This document shows positions 26,350-36,005 of a stretch of 64,000 nucleotides of DNA, piece after piece. Source of the DNA: JBDREC01 sp043820105 [NCBI: Pseudomonadota bacterium] (GTDB lineage: Bacteria > Bdellovibrionota_F > JAHFAK01); NCBI GenBank assembly GCA_043820105.1, contig JBDREC010000046.1, positions 1 through 64,000 on the forward strand, written 5' to 3'. The notes under the pieces were generated by a model, which made no database searches, was not told where the DNA came from, and saw only the letters and a list, made by a program, of their open reading frames with translations. Position 1 is the stretch's first letter, and every line of letters starts with the position of its first letter. Position numbers and translations under genes: made by a program.

Positions 26350-26838
26350 CTAGAGCTTAACTTGGTCTAGCAATTTGATAAGTTCTTTGTCAGTGCTTGT
26401 CATTTTGAGAAGGTCAACTTTCATTTTTAATAAGTCCTTGAGATTGTTTGGAATGTCTTCTGAATAATGGACTATTAAGAAAATTGCTTCCTTAACTAAT
26501 TTTAAGTCACTTAATTCAAGCATTGCTCCAAGTACCTCAAAATCTTCAGGCATACCATATAAATCTAGATATTTATCAATATTTGTTTTGAAAACTTGAC
26601 CTGTTTGCTGAGTTTTTAACTTTTGAAGCAATTCGTAATGGTCAAGTGTTCCCTTGTCACCCTTGAACATATTATCAAGGTCCTTTAGATATTCCTTTTT
26701 TGCAATTTTGTTTCGATGCATTTGTTTTTTAGACTTTTGAGCATCGCCACTTGAAGAATCTGAACGACCATCTTTTTTTTGATCTATTTCTTTCCAACTA
26801 GGGCGGTCATAATGATCTCTATCATCCTTTGAACTCAT
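26350..26838 (-). CDS. Hypothetical protein, charged N-terminus and helical C-terminus
   Basis: This is a 162-residue cytoplasmic protein with no signal peptide. The first 55 residues are hydrophilic and rich in Asp, Lys and Ser and are likely disordered. The rest looks helical, with Leu-rich segments such as VLGAMLELSDLKLVKEAIFLIVHYS. GAGG precedes the ATG. It lies between parA and pilA on the same strand, 25 bp after the pilA stop. I do not recognise the family; the helical part could be a protein-interaction domain. Confidence 0.7.
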   Translation of the reverse strand: MSSKDDRDHYDRPSWKEIDQKKDGRSDSSSGDAQKSKKQMHRNKIAKKEYLKDLDNMFKGDKGTLDHYELLQKLKTQQTGQVFKTNIDKYLDLYGMPEDFEVLGAMLELSDLKLVKEAIFLIVHYSEDIPNNLKDLLKMKVDLLKMTSTDKELIKLLDQVKL

Positions 26839-26863
26839 AATAATACCTCTTTTAATATTATTA

Positions 26864-27511
26864 TTATTTTAATGGGCTTACTTCGGTTATTGAAGTTCTA
26901 TCATAAATTGTTTCAAAAAATGCACAATTATTTGATCCAGGATCAGGATCTGCTAAAGTGCAATTGTCTCCAGCAACATCAGCATTTAAATCCCCTACAG
27001 CTTGAACAACATACCATCCGTCAGAATCATAGGCATCAAGTTGAGCTGCTGTTCTATCGATAAAAAGACCACTGCCTGTAGGTTCTGAACAAGCACCACT
27101 TCCATCGCCAGTACTTAATGGACAGCCCGCAACTCCAGCTTCTACTACATATCTAAAGTAGACATCATAATCAGGTCTTACAGCGACTCCACCTGGTCCC
27201 CAGGAATCGTAGTTATCTGGATTGTCGGGTTTGTTAGTTACATATGTAAATTTAAGTTTTTCACCATGAGGTAGGTTCGTTGGATTTCTCGGAAGTGGCA
27301 GGTACTGTCCATATTCAACATGGTAACTTTCTTCACCAGCTTTAATTGTCCCAAAGGCAGCTGGGATTTCTGATTTTTTTGATTTTAAAATGTATCTGTT
27401 ATATGCAGTTGTGGCTAGACCTGCCAGAATTCCAATTATAACAACTGTAATCATTAACTCTACAAGTGTGAAACCATAATTATTGTTCTTTATTGTTTGA
27501 TTAATTTTCAT
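26864..27511 (-). CDS. pilA: Type IV pilin PilA
   Basis: The prepilin cleavage site and helix are clear: YGFTLVELMITVVIIGILAGLA, here quoted as YG|FTLVELM with Glu at +5. The mature protein is about 200 residues, with Cys residues in the C-terminal half that could form the D-region disulfide. The ATG at 27511 has AAGG 9 bp upstream; an alternative ATG at 27520 abuts that AAGG directly. The start lies inside the 3' end of pilR. The order pilC-pilS-pilR-pilA matches type IV pilus loci of Geobacter- and Myxococcus-like bacteria. Confidence 0.9.
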   Translation of the reverse strand: MKINQTIKNNNYGFTLVELMITVVIIGILAGLATTAYNRYILKSKKSEIPAAFGTIKAGEESYHVEYGQYLPLPRNPTNLPHGEKLKFTYVTNKPDNPDNYDSWGPGGVAVRPDYDVYFRYVVEAGVAGCPLSTGDGSGACSEPTGSGLFIDRTAAQLDAYDSDGWYVVQAVGDLNADVAGDNCTLADPDPGSNNCAFFETIYDRTSITEVSPLK

Positions 27512-28895
27512 TTTCTTCATCCTTCATATTTAATTTTTGCATTCGATATCTTAAAGATCTGTGAGATATATTGAGGAGTTTAGCGGCCTTATTTTTATTT
27601 TCTTTTGCTTTTTCCATTGCTTCTATTATAAGACTTTCTTCAAGTGTGGCTAGTTCAAAATCTAAATCAACAGTGCCCTTTGCAAAAAGTTTTTTGCCGG
27701 CGATTGTATTGCTATTGCTGGCCAAAGCATCTTGAACTTCAGGTGGCAGGGAGCTTTCCTGTATTTTATCAGTGCTTTCAAAGGCAATGGTTCGTTCAAT
27801 AATATTTTCAAGCTCTCTAATATTTCCAATATAATTATAATTAATGAGCCGCTGCATTGCTCCAGGTGTAAAACCAATTATTTTTAAATTGTTTTCCCTT
27901 ACATATTTTTTAAGAAAATGTTCAGCGAGTATTGGAATATCAGGTTTTCTGTCACGAAGAGGAGGAAGATCAATTTCAACTACTTTAAGTCTGTAAAAAA
28001 GGTCTTCTCTGAACTTATTTGTTGATACATCTTTTTTCAGATCACTATTTGTTGCTGAAATAATTCTAAGGTCAACAGAAATTTCATAGGTTCCACCTAT
28101 TGGAATGAATTTTTTTTCTTGAAGCACACGAAGGAGTTTAACCTGAGTCTGGTTTGGTAATTCTCCCACTTCATCAAGGAATATTGTGCCATTATTGGCA
28201 GCTTCAAAAAGGCCTTTTTTATTGGTATCAGCTCCAGTGAATGCACCTTTTACATAACCAAACAATTCACTTTCAATTAAATTGTCAGGAATGGCGCCAC
28301 AGTTAACTGGAACAAAGGGACCATTTTTAAATTTACTGTTAAAGTGAATAGCACGTGCAATAAGATCTTTTCCTGTTCCAGATTCTCCAGCAATTAAAAC
28401 AGAAAGCTTTGTGTCTTTTATTCTATCAATTGTATCAAAAATTGTTCGTATTTGAGGGGTATCACCTATAATATTTCCATATCCAAACTTATCTGTAACA
28501 AGTTTTTTTAGAGCTTTGTTTTCTTTTGCCAAAGTTGCTTTTTCAAGTGCATTTCTTATGATAATTTTAATTTCATCGACTTTAAAAGGTTTCATTATGT
28601 AGTCATAAGCACCTTTTTTCATAGCTTCAATTGCTGATTCTGTTGAAGCGTAAGCTGTTATCATGAGGACTATAATTTCACTTTTTATTTTTTTAGCTTT
28701 ATCTAAGATTTCAAATCCATCTATTTCTGGCATGCAAATATCAGTTATTACCATATCAAAATCATTATTTGCTAATAGTTGAATAGCTTTTGTGCCTGAT
28801 GTTGTGCTAGTGGAATCGTAGCCCTCATTACTTAATAAGATATCAAAAAACTCGCACATACTTTTTTCATCATCAACGAAGAGGATTTTAGACAT
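27501..28895 (-). CDS. pilR: PilR-type sigma-54-dependent response regulator
   Basis: Three parts are seen: a receiver domain (FVDDEKS, MVITDICMP with the phospho-acceptor Asp, and KPF), an AAA+ domain with Walker A GESGTGKD, the sigma-54 contact loop GAFTGA and GTIFLDEVGELP, and a C-terminal Fis-type helix-turn-helix (NKAAKLLNISHRSLRYRM). It would activate sigma-54 promoters, by analogy that of pilA. The ATG at 28895 has AAGGAG upstream; a TTG precedes it by one codon. It overlaps the pilS stop by 8 bp. Confidence 0.92.
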   Translation of the reverse strand: MSKILFVDDEKSMCEFFDILLSNEGYDSTSTTSGTKAIQLLANNDFDMVITDICMPEIDGFEILDKAKKIKSEIIVLMITAYASTESAIEAMKKGAYDYIMKPFKVDEIKIIIRNALEKATLAKENKALKKLVTDKFGYGNIIGDTPQIRTIFDTIDRIKDTKLSVLIAGESGTGKDLIARAIHFNSKFKNGPFVPVNCGAIPDNLIESELFGYVKGAFTGADTNKKGLFEAANNGTIFLDEVGELPNQTQVKLLRVLQEKKFIPIGGTYEISVDLRIISATNSDLKKDVSTNKFREDLFYRLKVVEIDLPPLRDRKPDIPILAEHFLKKYVRENNLKIIGFTPGAMQRLINYNYIGNIRELENIIERTIAFESTDKIQESSLPPEVQDALASNSNTIAGKKLFAKGTVDLDFELATLEESLIIEAMEKAKENKNKAAKLLNISHRSLRYRMQKLNMKDEENEN

Positions 28896-30582
28896 CAATT
28901 GGCTCCTTGTTTTCGTATGTTGGCATAGTAATAGTAACAGTTGTTCCTAATCCGCGGCTACTGCTAAAGGCAATATTGGATTTATGTATTTCTAAAATAT
29001 TATGCACAATAGCCAGACCTAGCCCAGTACCACCTGGTTTTGTTGTAAAAAATGGATCATAGATCTTTTCCATTTCAGTAGCAGGAATACCAACTCCTGT
29101 ATCTGCAATTTTAATTGTTAATAATTTTTCATCTTCATCGTTATCTGAAGATGTCGATATTATTAATTTGCCACCATAGGGCATTGATTCAAGTGCATTT
29201 TTAATTATATTCCAGAAAACTTTTTTCATTTGCTCTTTGTCAGCATAAATATAAGCATCATTAAATTCATAAATTTCTTCAATATTTTCAGGAATTCCAA
29301 GTTTTTCAGCGATAATCTTTAATTCTTCAATTAGAAGATCTTTAAGTAATATTTTTTCAAATTTTGTTTGACCTGGTTTAACATAAAAAAGAAAATTCGT
29401 GATTAATAAATTAAGTCTATCTGTTTCCCGTATGACAATATTCATTAATTTTTCATTTTTTTCATCTTTTTCCATGGTACTTTGTAGTAGTTCTATTGAA
29501 CCTCGCATTGATGTAAGTGGGTTTCTAAATTCATGCGCTATGCCAGCTGCTAACTTACCAACTGCTGCTAATCTGTTTTGGCGCTTAATTTTTTCTTCAA
29601 GTTCTTTATACTCAGTTAAATCATGAATATTTAATATTTTGCCTTCAATAGTTGTATCTAGACCATATAGATTAGAAATAGAGTAGCCCAGGTATTTTTG
29701 TTTTTCTTCTTTTGTTTTAAATTGACCTTCAAAGGCCCAGGGATATTTGCTGCTATTATTTTCTTCTTGTGAGTCTAATATACCATCAAAAAGGTCATTA
29801 ATTTTACAACCATTAACTTCTTCAAAGGAGTAATCTGTAATTTGCTCAAAGGCATTGTTTATAAAGGTAATTCTGTTTTCAACATCTAAAGTTGCAAGAC
29901 CATTATCGATTGATTCTACAATATTTTGATTTAAAATTCTTAACTTTCTAAGATCAGCGTTTTTCTTGATAAGATCTGAATGAACAACTTTTAGTTGTTC
30001 TGAAAGATAACCACTCAAATAAGCTATAATAAAGAAAGTTAATATGTTCAAACTAAGTTTGTTTAAGAGGTCATAGCTTGAAAATATAACTAAAGAATCT
30101 GTAAATACATGGGAGCTTGAAATATATCCAAAGTATTGAAGGTCAATTAAGGCCCCATAAAATATTGAAATAACAGATGCAGCTTTATAGGCTCCTGATT
30201 TAGAAAGCAAAATACTCGCATTTATAATTGTAAGGAAATACATAAAAGGGAAGGGGCTTTCAATGCCACCAGTTGCATAAATTAAAGCAGTTGAAAAAAT
30301 GATATCCCATAATATTTGGACATTTGAAAATAGGATTAAATTCTTAGCCAAATTCTTTTTTTCAAGGAAGGCAAATATTATTGAAAAGAAATAAGTAATT
30401 CCTATAAGAATATAAAAAATTAACAAACCTGAGGAAATGAATATTCTTTTAAAATAAATTTCAATGGTAACTACAGTTCCCAAAAGGATTGTTATTATTG
30501 CAACTCTTATAAAAAGGTACCAGGGCAGTTTTGATGCAAGATTCATTTCAAGAATTTCTTGAGATAATTTTTTATTTTCCAT
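28888..30582 (-). CDS. pilS: PilS-type sensor histidine kinase
   Basis: Six membrane segments fill about residues 18-200. A PAS domain follows (about 225-330, with VENRITFINNAFEQITDYS), then HisKA with the phospho-His in AAGIAHEFRNPLTSMRG, then HATPase (NIIKNALESMP, ADTGVGIP, TKPGGTGLGLAI). The arrangement of membrane region plus PAS is that of PilS, which senses pilin in the membrane and controls PilR. The gene overlaps pilR and lies 9 bp after pilC. Confidence 0.92.
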   Translation of the reverse strand: MENKKLSQEILEMNLASKLPWYLFIRVAIITILLGTVVTIEIYFKRIFISSGLLIFYILIGITYFFSIIFAFLEKKNLAKNLILFSNVQILWDIIFSTALIYATGGIESPFPFMYFLTIINASILLSKSGAYKAASVISIFYGALIDLQYFGYISSSHVFTDSLVIFSSYDLLNKLSLNILTFFIIAYLSGYLSEQLKVVHSDLIKKNADLRKLRILNQNIVESIDNGLATLDVENRITFINNAFEQITDYSFEEVNGCKINDLFDGILDSQEENNSSKYPWAFEGQFKTKEEKQKYLGYSISNLYGLDTTIEGKILNIHDLTEYKELEEKIKRQNRLAAVGKLAAGIAHEFRNPLTSMRGSIELLQSTMEKDEKNEKLMNIVIRETDRLNLLITNFLFYVKPGQTKFEKILLKDLLIEELKIIAEKLGIPENIEEIYEFNDAYIYADKEQMKKVFWNIIKNALESMPYGGKLIISTSSDNDEDEKLLTIKIADTGVGIPATEMEKIYDPFFTTKPGGTGLGLAIVHNILEIHKSNIAFSSSRGLGTTVTITMPTYENKEPIDV

Positions 30583-30591
30583 TCGGATTTA

Positions 30592-31809
30592 TTATTCTCC
30601 CATTCCACCGGCCATTTTAAATACTGGCAAGTACATTGCAACAACAACTGTTCCAATAACAACACCTAAAAAGGCCATGATTAGAGGTTCTAGTGCGGAG
30701 GTTAAAGCGCCAACAGCTTCATCAACTTCTTCTTCATAAAAATCGGCTATTTTATTGAGCATTTGATCTACAGCACCGGCTTGTTCACCAACCTTTATCA
30801 TTTGGCAAACCATTTCAGGAAAAAGACCACTTTCACTCATGGGCTCAGCCATGTTTTTACCTTCTGAAACTCTTTCTCTAACTACCATAATTGCTTTTTG
30901 AATTACACTGTTGCCAGCCGTGGTACTAACAATTTCAAGTGATTCTAGAATGGGGACACCAGAGGTCATAAGTGTTCCAAGCGTTCTTGCAAATCTGGCG
31001 ATAGCAATTTTTTTGATAACATTACCAACAATTGGTAATTTCAAATATAGAATATCAAAAAATCGTCTGCCTCTTGGTGATTTTTTGAAATATTTAAAAC
31101 CAGTTATAGATGAAGCAATTCCTATTATAACTAATAATATATGATTTTCAACGGTTGTACTAATATCAATAACGGCTTGTGTAATACCAGGTAATTCGCC
31201 ACCAAGATCATCAAACATAGTTTGGAACATTGGAATAACAAATTTAACTAAAACTAAAACAACAACACCTGAAAAGATGAGAATACCCATGGGATATGTC
31301 ATTGCACTTTTAACCTTCTTTTTCAATGACATGCTCTTTTCCACATAAATTGCAAGTCGTTGCAGAATAATATCCAAAATACCACCGACTTCACCAGCTC
31401 TAATTAAGTTTACCATTAGTGAATCAAAGGCAAAGTCATGTTTAGACAAAGCATCAGCAAAGGTTTGACCACTTTCAACAGCCTTTTTTACGTCAATTAA
31501 AGTATCTTTAAAAAGAATATTTTTTTGCTGTGAACCTAGAACATCTAAGCAAGAAACAAGAGGTAGACCCGCATCAATCATTGTTGAAAACTGTCTTAGA
31601 AAGATAACCATATCTTTGGTTGGAATGTTTTTTGAAAGGTTGATTTTATTCAGCTTAGCAAATGAAAACCCACTATGTTCAGCAACGGTTTCAACTCTAA
31701 TGTTTTTCTTTTTTAGGTATTCGGTTACTCCTTCTACCGTATCTGTTTCATAGATTCCCTTAACTTTTTTCCCAGCTTTGTTTAAGCCCGTATATTTAAA
31801 AAAAGGCAT
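30592..31809 (-). CDS. pilC: Type IV pilus inner-membrane platform protein PilC
   Basis: The protein has 405 residues with the tandem T2SSF domains of the platform protein (FLRQFSTMIDAGLPLVSCLDVL... and FARTLGTLMTSGVPILESLEIV) and three membrane segments. The C-terminus PVFKMAGGMGE is typical. It anchors the pilus motor ATPases at the inner membrane. pilB and pilT are not in the window. It heads the minus-strand unit pilC-pilS-pilR-pilA. Confidence 0.93.
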   Translation of the reverse strand: MPFFKYTGLNKAGKKVKGIYETDTVEGVTEYLKKKNIRVETVAEHSGFSFAKLNKINLSKNIPTKDMVIFLRQFSTMIDAGLPLVSCLDVLGSQQKNILFKDTLIDVKKAVESGQTFADALSKHDFAFDSLMVNLIRAGEVGGILDIILQRLAIYVEKSMSLKKKVKSAMTYPMGILIFSGVVVLVLVKFVIPMFQTMFDDLGGELPGITQAVIDISTTVENHILLVIIGIASSITGFKYFKKSPRGRRFFDILYLKLPIVGNVIKKIAIARFARTLGTLMTSGVPILESLEIVSTTAGNSVIQKAIMVVRERVSEGKNMAEPMSESGLFPEMVCQMIKVGEQAGAVDQMLNKIADFYEEEVDEAVGALTSALEPLIMAFLGVVIGTVVVAMYLPVFKMAGGMGE

Positions 31810-31929
31810 TTTTATTTACTTTCAATATTATTTAATTAAGTTTCTAATTATAATATCAGAATATTAATATTCAACAAAAATCGGGATATTATTAAATGTA
31901 ATATCTAGGTACTGGCTAAAATCAATGAC

Positions 31930-34350
31930 TTATTGTTTTCTTTCAGTAATCTTTAAAAGTGCTGGTAAAAAAACCAAGCTCAGGATTAGGTTAGCAGACA
32001 AAGTAATTAAAGCAACATCAGCAAGTGACGTCATGCCTGGATGATGAGATATTTTCATTGCGCCAAAGCCAAGGGCTGTGGTTAATAATGCCCCTGTAAC
32101 GGCTCTGGCCACTTCTGATAATGATTCTGGACTGAGTCCATCTGCTGAAGCTCTAGAAACAATGTGAACCGCAGCATCAACGGACATTCCAAATGCCACA
32201 GCAATTATTATTATATTAAAATAATTGAATTGAACATTGGTAAGGTGCATTAAACCACCTGAAACTAGGAGTGTTAATACAGCTATAAATTGACAAATAG
32301 CAGCCTTTTTAAAATCTTTCATAATGATTAGCATTGAAAGAAAAACAAAGACAAAAACATATAATGCCATCATCGGGGCTTCTTTAAAAACCATTTTAAT
32401 GATATCTGCAATTATAATAGATGGGCCAGCAGCATGAAAAGTTTTACCATTTGAAGTTTTTAATCCGGAGATTTCATCTTGAAATTTTATTGCGTTTCTT
32501 CCATCATCCAAGATTACTGCTGAATAAATAAAAACGAGTCTTTCTTTAAGCTTTCCTTCCTTGTTTCTAAAGTTACGTGTGACTTCTGCTGGAAGATCTT
32601 TGAGTTCAAATGGCTCAGGAGTATTTTCTGATAAAATTGCATTTAAGATATCTTGTTCTTTTTGTGGAAGACTTTTTAGACTTATATTAGCTAAAAGATT
32701 TCTCAGTTCTTGTATATATTTTCTTTTTATCTCTTGGTTTTCTGGGACTAGATCTGATAGTGAAAATACAAATTTTATTGTTGAGTTTTCACCAGTGCTT
32801 AGTTTTTTATTTCTCAAGACTTTTGCAATTTCGTGTTCGTGTGCTTCATTATCTGCAAAGACTACTATAGGAGATTGGGGGTGTCCCAACAATTGCTCAA
32901 TGGTTTTGTCTAGTTTATATGATCTCATGTTGCCAGCCATATCTCTTGCATCATGATTAAAGCTAACTTTATTGCATAAAAGTAAGGGGGTGAGTAAAAT
33001 TAAGCTTGTTATTGTTAAGGTTTTATATGGGAACTTTATTATCCATGCGTAAAGGGGAGCTTTATTTGTTAGGTCGCTTTTTTTATGTGGTTTCCATTTT
33101 AAACGAGTGAAAATGCTAATTAGGGAAGGAAGCAATGTTAAATAAGCTAGCATTACGCAAAAAACACCGGCTCCTGCTATTATTCCAAACTCCCTGAAGG
33201 CTCTGAAATCTGAAACTATTAATGCTGCAAAACCTATAATAGTTGTAATTGCTGCAATGTATACGGCTTTGCCTGTGTTTGAATAGGTGTGCCTTATTGT
33301 TTTTTCGGTATCCTTGTCAAAATTAAACCATTCATGTTCAAAGCGCCCCAGAAGGTGGACCCCGTGATCTATTCCTAGGCCCAGTAAGATTACAGAAACA
33401 AAGGCTGTAAGGATATTAAGAGATTCAAAAAAATATGCTGCGATTCCATATGTCCAGATGATTCCAACGATTAAAGGTGAAATAACAAGTAGAATAGCTC
33501 CCAATCGTCTAAAGTGAAAAGCCAAATATATAATGATTAATAAAAGTGCAAGAACACTTGCTATTCCTAAATCTTTTTCTATTTGAGATTGTTGATCTAC
33601 TTTCTTTTTATATGAGCCTCCAATTTCTACCAGAAAGTTTTCTCCATATTTTTTAAGGTCAGATTTAAATATTACGTTTTCAACGTCAGTGACAATTTTT
33701 TTGGCAAATTTTAAGTCAGATGATTCAGCTGAAGGTCTTATTAAGATAACGATTTGTTTTTTATCTTTGTCTAGATGATAAAGATCATGCATTTGCTTTC
33801 TGAACCATGATACATCAGCTTTTGTGGTTTGTCCCTTTAAAATTTTATCTAAATCTACTTCAGGAGCTGGGTCGTCAAACAGGTCAACAAAAAAGGGGTT
33901 TGCTTTTCTTGTTTCCCATTCTTTTCTTTCCCTGACTTTATTGGTCAAAGCTTTTAATGATTCCTCTTCAAGGTAGTAAAGTCCGTATCTTCTGAAAAAA
34001 TTTATAGGTCTTTTGGTCTGGATATACATTATGTTTGGAAGTTTTTTAAATTTTTCTGTAAAATCATCAGCAAATTCAATTAGCTTATCAGGTTCTGCTT
34101 GAGATCCCACAACTGCAACATAGCCTAAACTTCCTAGTTTTTCCTTAATATTTTCAAGCTCTTTTACGCTGGGAATATCTTTGGGTAAAAGCTCTGATAA
34201 GTCAGCATTAATTTTTAAGTTTTTTGCAGAATAAAGAGCAATTCCAAGGAATAAAGATAAAATAATTAAAAGAGTTAATGGTTTTTTATATATTAGTACT
34301 GCCAGTTTTCCCAGGATATTGGAAATTGTTATTTTATTGTTATTGTTCAA
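31930..34350 (-). CDS. RND/MMPL-superfamily exporter
   Basis: The 806-residue protein has two MMPL-type halves, each with one membrane helix, a large exoplasmic loop and a block of five helices; the second helix block of each half carries the family signature (LGLGIDHGVHLLGRFEHE and VAFGMSVDAAVHIVSRASAD). This layout is found in predicted exporters of lipids or hopanoids. The TTG start at 34350 has AAGGA about 8 bp upstream. nikR lies 160 bp upstream on the same strand, but no NikR-type site was seen directly before this gene, so a link with nickel is not supported. The substrate is unknown. Confidence 0.85.
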   Translation of the reverse strand: MNNNNKITISNILGKLAVLIYKKPLTLLIILSLFLGIALYSAKNLKINADLSELLPKDIPSVKELENIKEKLGSLGYVAVVGSQAEPDKLIEFADDFTEKFKKLPNIMYIQTKRPINFFRRYGLYYLEEESLKALTNKVRERKEWETRKANPFFVDLFDDPAPEVDLDKILKGQTTKADVSWFRKQMHDLYHLDKDKKQIVILIRPSAESSDLKFAKKIVTDVENVIFKSDLKKYGENFLVEIGGSYKKKVDQQSQIEKDLGIASVLALLLIIIYLAFHFRRLGAILLVISPLIVGIIWTYGIAAYFFESLNILTAFVSVILLGLGIDHGVHLLGRFEHEWFNFDKDTEKTIRHTYSNTGKAVYIAAITTIIGFAALIVSDFRAFREFGIIAGAGVFCVMLAYLTLLPSLISIFTRLKWKPHKKSDLTNKAPLYAWIIKFPYKTLTITSLILLTPLLLCNKVSFNHDARDMAGNMRSYKLDKTIEQLLGHPQSPIVVFADNEAHEHEIAKVLRNKKLSTGENSTIKFVFSLSDLVPENQEIKRKYIQELRNLLANISLKSLPQKEQDILNAILSENTPEPFELKDLPAEVTRNFRNKEGKLKERLVFIYSAVILDDGRNAIKFQDEISGLKTSNGKTFHAAGPSIIIADIIKMVFKEAPMMALYVFVFVFLSMLIIMKDFKKAAICQFIAVLTLLVSGGLMHLTNVQFNYFNIIIIAVAFGMSVDAAVHIVSRASADGLSPESLSEVARAVTGALLTTALGFGAMKISHHPGMTSLADVALITLSANLILSLVFLPALLKITERKQ

Positions 34351-34510
34351 GATTAGGTCCTTTTTAAAATTTGGGAAACACTATAAAAGTGGATTTGTTT
34401 TGTCAAAGGTATTTGCTGAGTTACTTATCAGAGATTTTGTAGATTTTATCTGTTTGATCTTTTAAAAAACTATAATCATGTGATACTATTATATAAGAAT
34501 CACTTTTGTT

Positions 34511-34924
34511 TTATAGGCTTTGACCAGTAGTAGCCATTGTTAAAGAGTGATGTTTGACGCCATTTAGGTTTTTTAATTCATCAGAAAGCTTTTTAACAAT
34601 TGAGGATTTACCTTTTACAACAATTATCTCAAGACAGTTGTTATGATCTAAGTGAACATGCTGGGATGAAATAATTATTTTATGAAAGTCATGTTGAACC
34701 TTTGTAGCTTTTCCCTGCATTTCTTTTTTATGATGATCAAATACAATTGTAATTGTGCCAGCGACCTCACGATTTGAACGCCAATCTGCCTCAACAAGCT
34801 CATTTCGAAGAAGCTCAGAAATAGCTTTTGAGCGGTTACAAACCCCGCGTTTTCCAATTAAGGTATCAAATTCTTTTATAAGTTTTGCATCTAAAGAAAT
34901 ACTAAATCGTTTTAGCTTTTCCAT
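34511..34924 (-). CDS. nikR: Nickel-responsive regulator NikR
   Basis: An N-terminal ribbon-helix-helix (RFSISLDAKLIKEFDTLIG) is followed by the ACT-like NikR domain. The high-affinity nickel ligands are all present: His78, His89, His91 and Cys97, offset by two from E. coli His76, His87, His89 and Cys95. With nickel bound, the tetramer represses target promoters. A NikR-type palindrome lies 17 bp upstream of the start, so the gene probably represses itself. No nickel transporter gene is in the window. Confidence 0.92.
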   Translation of the reverse strand: MEKLKRFSISLDAKLIKEFDTLIGKRGVCNRSKAISELLRNELVEADWRSNREVAGTITIVFDHHKKEMQGKATKVQHDFHKIIISSQHVHLDHNNCLEIIVVKGKSSIVKKLSDELKNLNGVKHHSLTMATTGQSL

Positions 34925-34940
34925 TGTAAGGCCATCTCCA

Positions 34941-34968
34941 GTGTTACGAAATTAACAAAACGTAACAT
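34941..34968 (-). promoter_or_regulatory. NikR operator GTGTTAC-N14-GTAACAT upstream of nikR
   Basis: GTGTTAC (34941-34947) and GTAACAT (34962-34968) are inverted half-sites 14 bp apart. This matches, with one mismatch, the GTGTTAC-N13/14-GTAACAC motif described for NikR of deltaproteobacteria and some archaea, and differs from the E. coli GTATGA type. It lies just before the nikR start, which fits autoregulation. Confidence 0.8.
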
Positions 34969-35030
34969 CACAATTGAGTTGTTTTGTAAAGAAAAAAGTG
35001 ATGTTTGAATTTTAAAATTAATTTTTTGAA

Positions 35031-35558
35031 CTAATTAGCGGGACATGCACGAGGAAAATTTTCAAGATCACTTATTGCATCTTCAGTTCTGTCCAGGTTT
35101 ACACAGGACCTTGCTAAGATAGGAACCATTTTTTTTCCAAGTGATTTCATTCCAGCAATTCCAAGGGGGTTTGGTATTATGGCTACATTTCCATCAGCTT
35201 TATATTTTATCACGTCACCATTTGGCCTTCTTACATATGACTCTCCATCTGTAAAACTTACTTTGATGACTTCATTTCCACAAGGACCGCTTATTGCAAT
35301 TCCAGATACTCTAAAATCAGAACCATCACCATCAGCTTGGTCTATTGCACCTAATACTTCATCAATTGTTGAATCACATATTCCCTCTTTTCTGAGCTCT
35401 TGTTTTGTTTTGTATCTATTTTGGTGCTCTAACCATAGGTCATCAAGCGCTGATTGAAGGTTAGTTCTAACATTGCAATTACTATCATTTGCATATATTA
35501 AGGATGTTGAAATAAAGGTTATTGTTAATATTATGAATATAATTTTTGATGTTTTCAT
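35031..35558 (-). CDS. Secreted protein of unknown function
   Basis: A signal peptide (IIFIILTITFISTSLIYA) is followed by a mature part of about 150 residues with six Cys, which suggests disulfides in the periplasm. Segments such as VIKVSFTDGESYVRRPNGDVIKY look like a beta-sheet core. The start at 35558 has GAG 7 bp upstream; an in-frame ATG at 35570 is possible. It lies upstream of nikR on the same strand but is separated by the NikR operator. I do not recognise a family. Confidence 0.7.
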   Translation of the reverse strand: MKTSKIIFIILTITFISTSLIYANDSNCNVRTNLQSALDDLWLEHQNRYKTKQELRKEGICDSTIDEVLGAIDQADGDGSDFRVSGIAISGPCGNEVIKVSFTDGESYVRRPNGDVIKYKADGNVAIIPNPLGIAGMKSLGKKMVPILARSCVNLDRTEDAISDLENFPRACPAN

Positions 35559-35570
35559 ATTTGTTCTCAT

Positions 35571-36005
35571 CTCTAAAATATTTATGCTCTGATGAGCAAT
35601 AAAAGTAATTACTTGTTTTTTTTACATCAAAATTAGATAATTGCAAAATAAGTGCCAAAATAAGAAACTATAAAAAACAATAAAAACAGGGGCATATTAT
35701 AATCATTGAATGTTTGAAATATTAAAAATGGCCAAATTTCAGCACTTAAAAAGATGCTTTTTATTTTCTAATATGGTAGTTGTGTTTTTCAATTTTGACA
35801 AAAGAAGTTAATTTTTATAAGAGATTTTTTGGTTATAATTACATGTCTTTCTAATATGCTAAAATAAAAGACTTATTTTAATACATTTTTTTGTTGCCAC
35901 ATTTGAAAAGCCCTTTTAAGTTGGCATAAAACTTGTAATAGGTAGGTGTTATTTCTGCTAATGTATGTTTGAATGATTTTGTTAATAACGATTTAGGAGT
36001 TTAAA
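35571..36005. other. Gene-free divergent promoter region
   Basis: These 435 bp between the divergent secreted-protein and S9 peptidase genes hold no supported gene. TGGCATAAAACTTGTA at 35922-35937 resembles a sigma-54 promoter for the peptidase but has GT instead of GC at -12, so it is only a weak candidate. The rest is AT-rich without clear structure. Confidence 0.35.

Noticed and set aside
31885-31905. GATATTA/TAATATC hairpin between pilC and the RND gene as a terminator
   Set aside because: AT-only stem of 7 bp with no T run; too weak to call.
31930-34924. RND exporter as a nickel exporter controlled by NikR
   Set aside because: No NikR-type palindrome in the 160 bp before it, and the protein belongs to the MMPL-like group rather than the metal-exporting CusA/CzcA group.
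35922-35937. TGGCATAAAACTTGTA as a sigma-54 promoter of the S9 peptidase
   Set aside because: GT instead of GC at -12; kept only as a remark in the intergenic entry.
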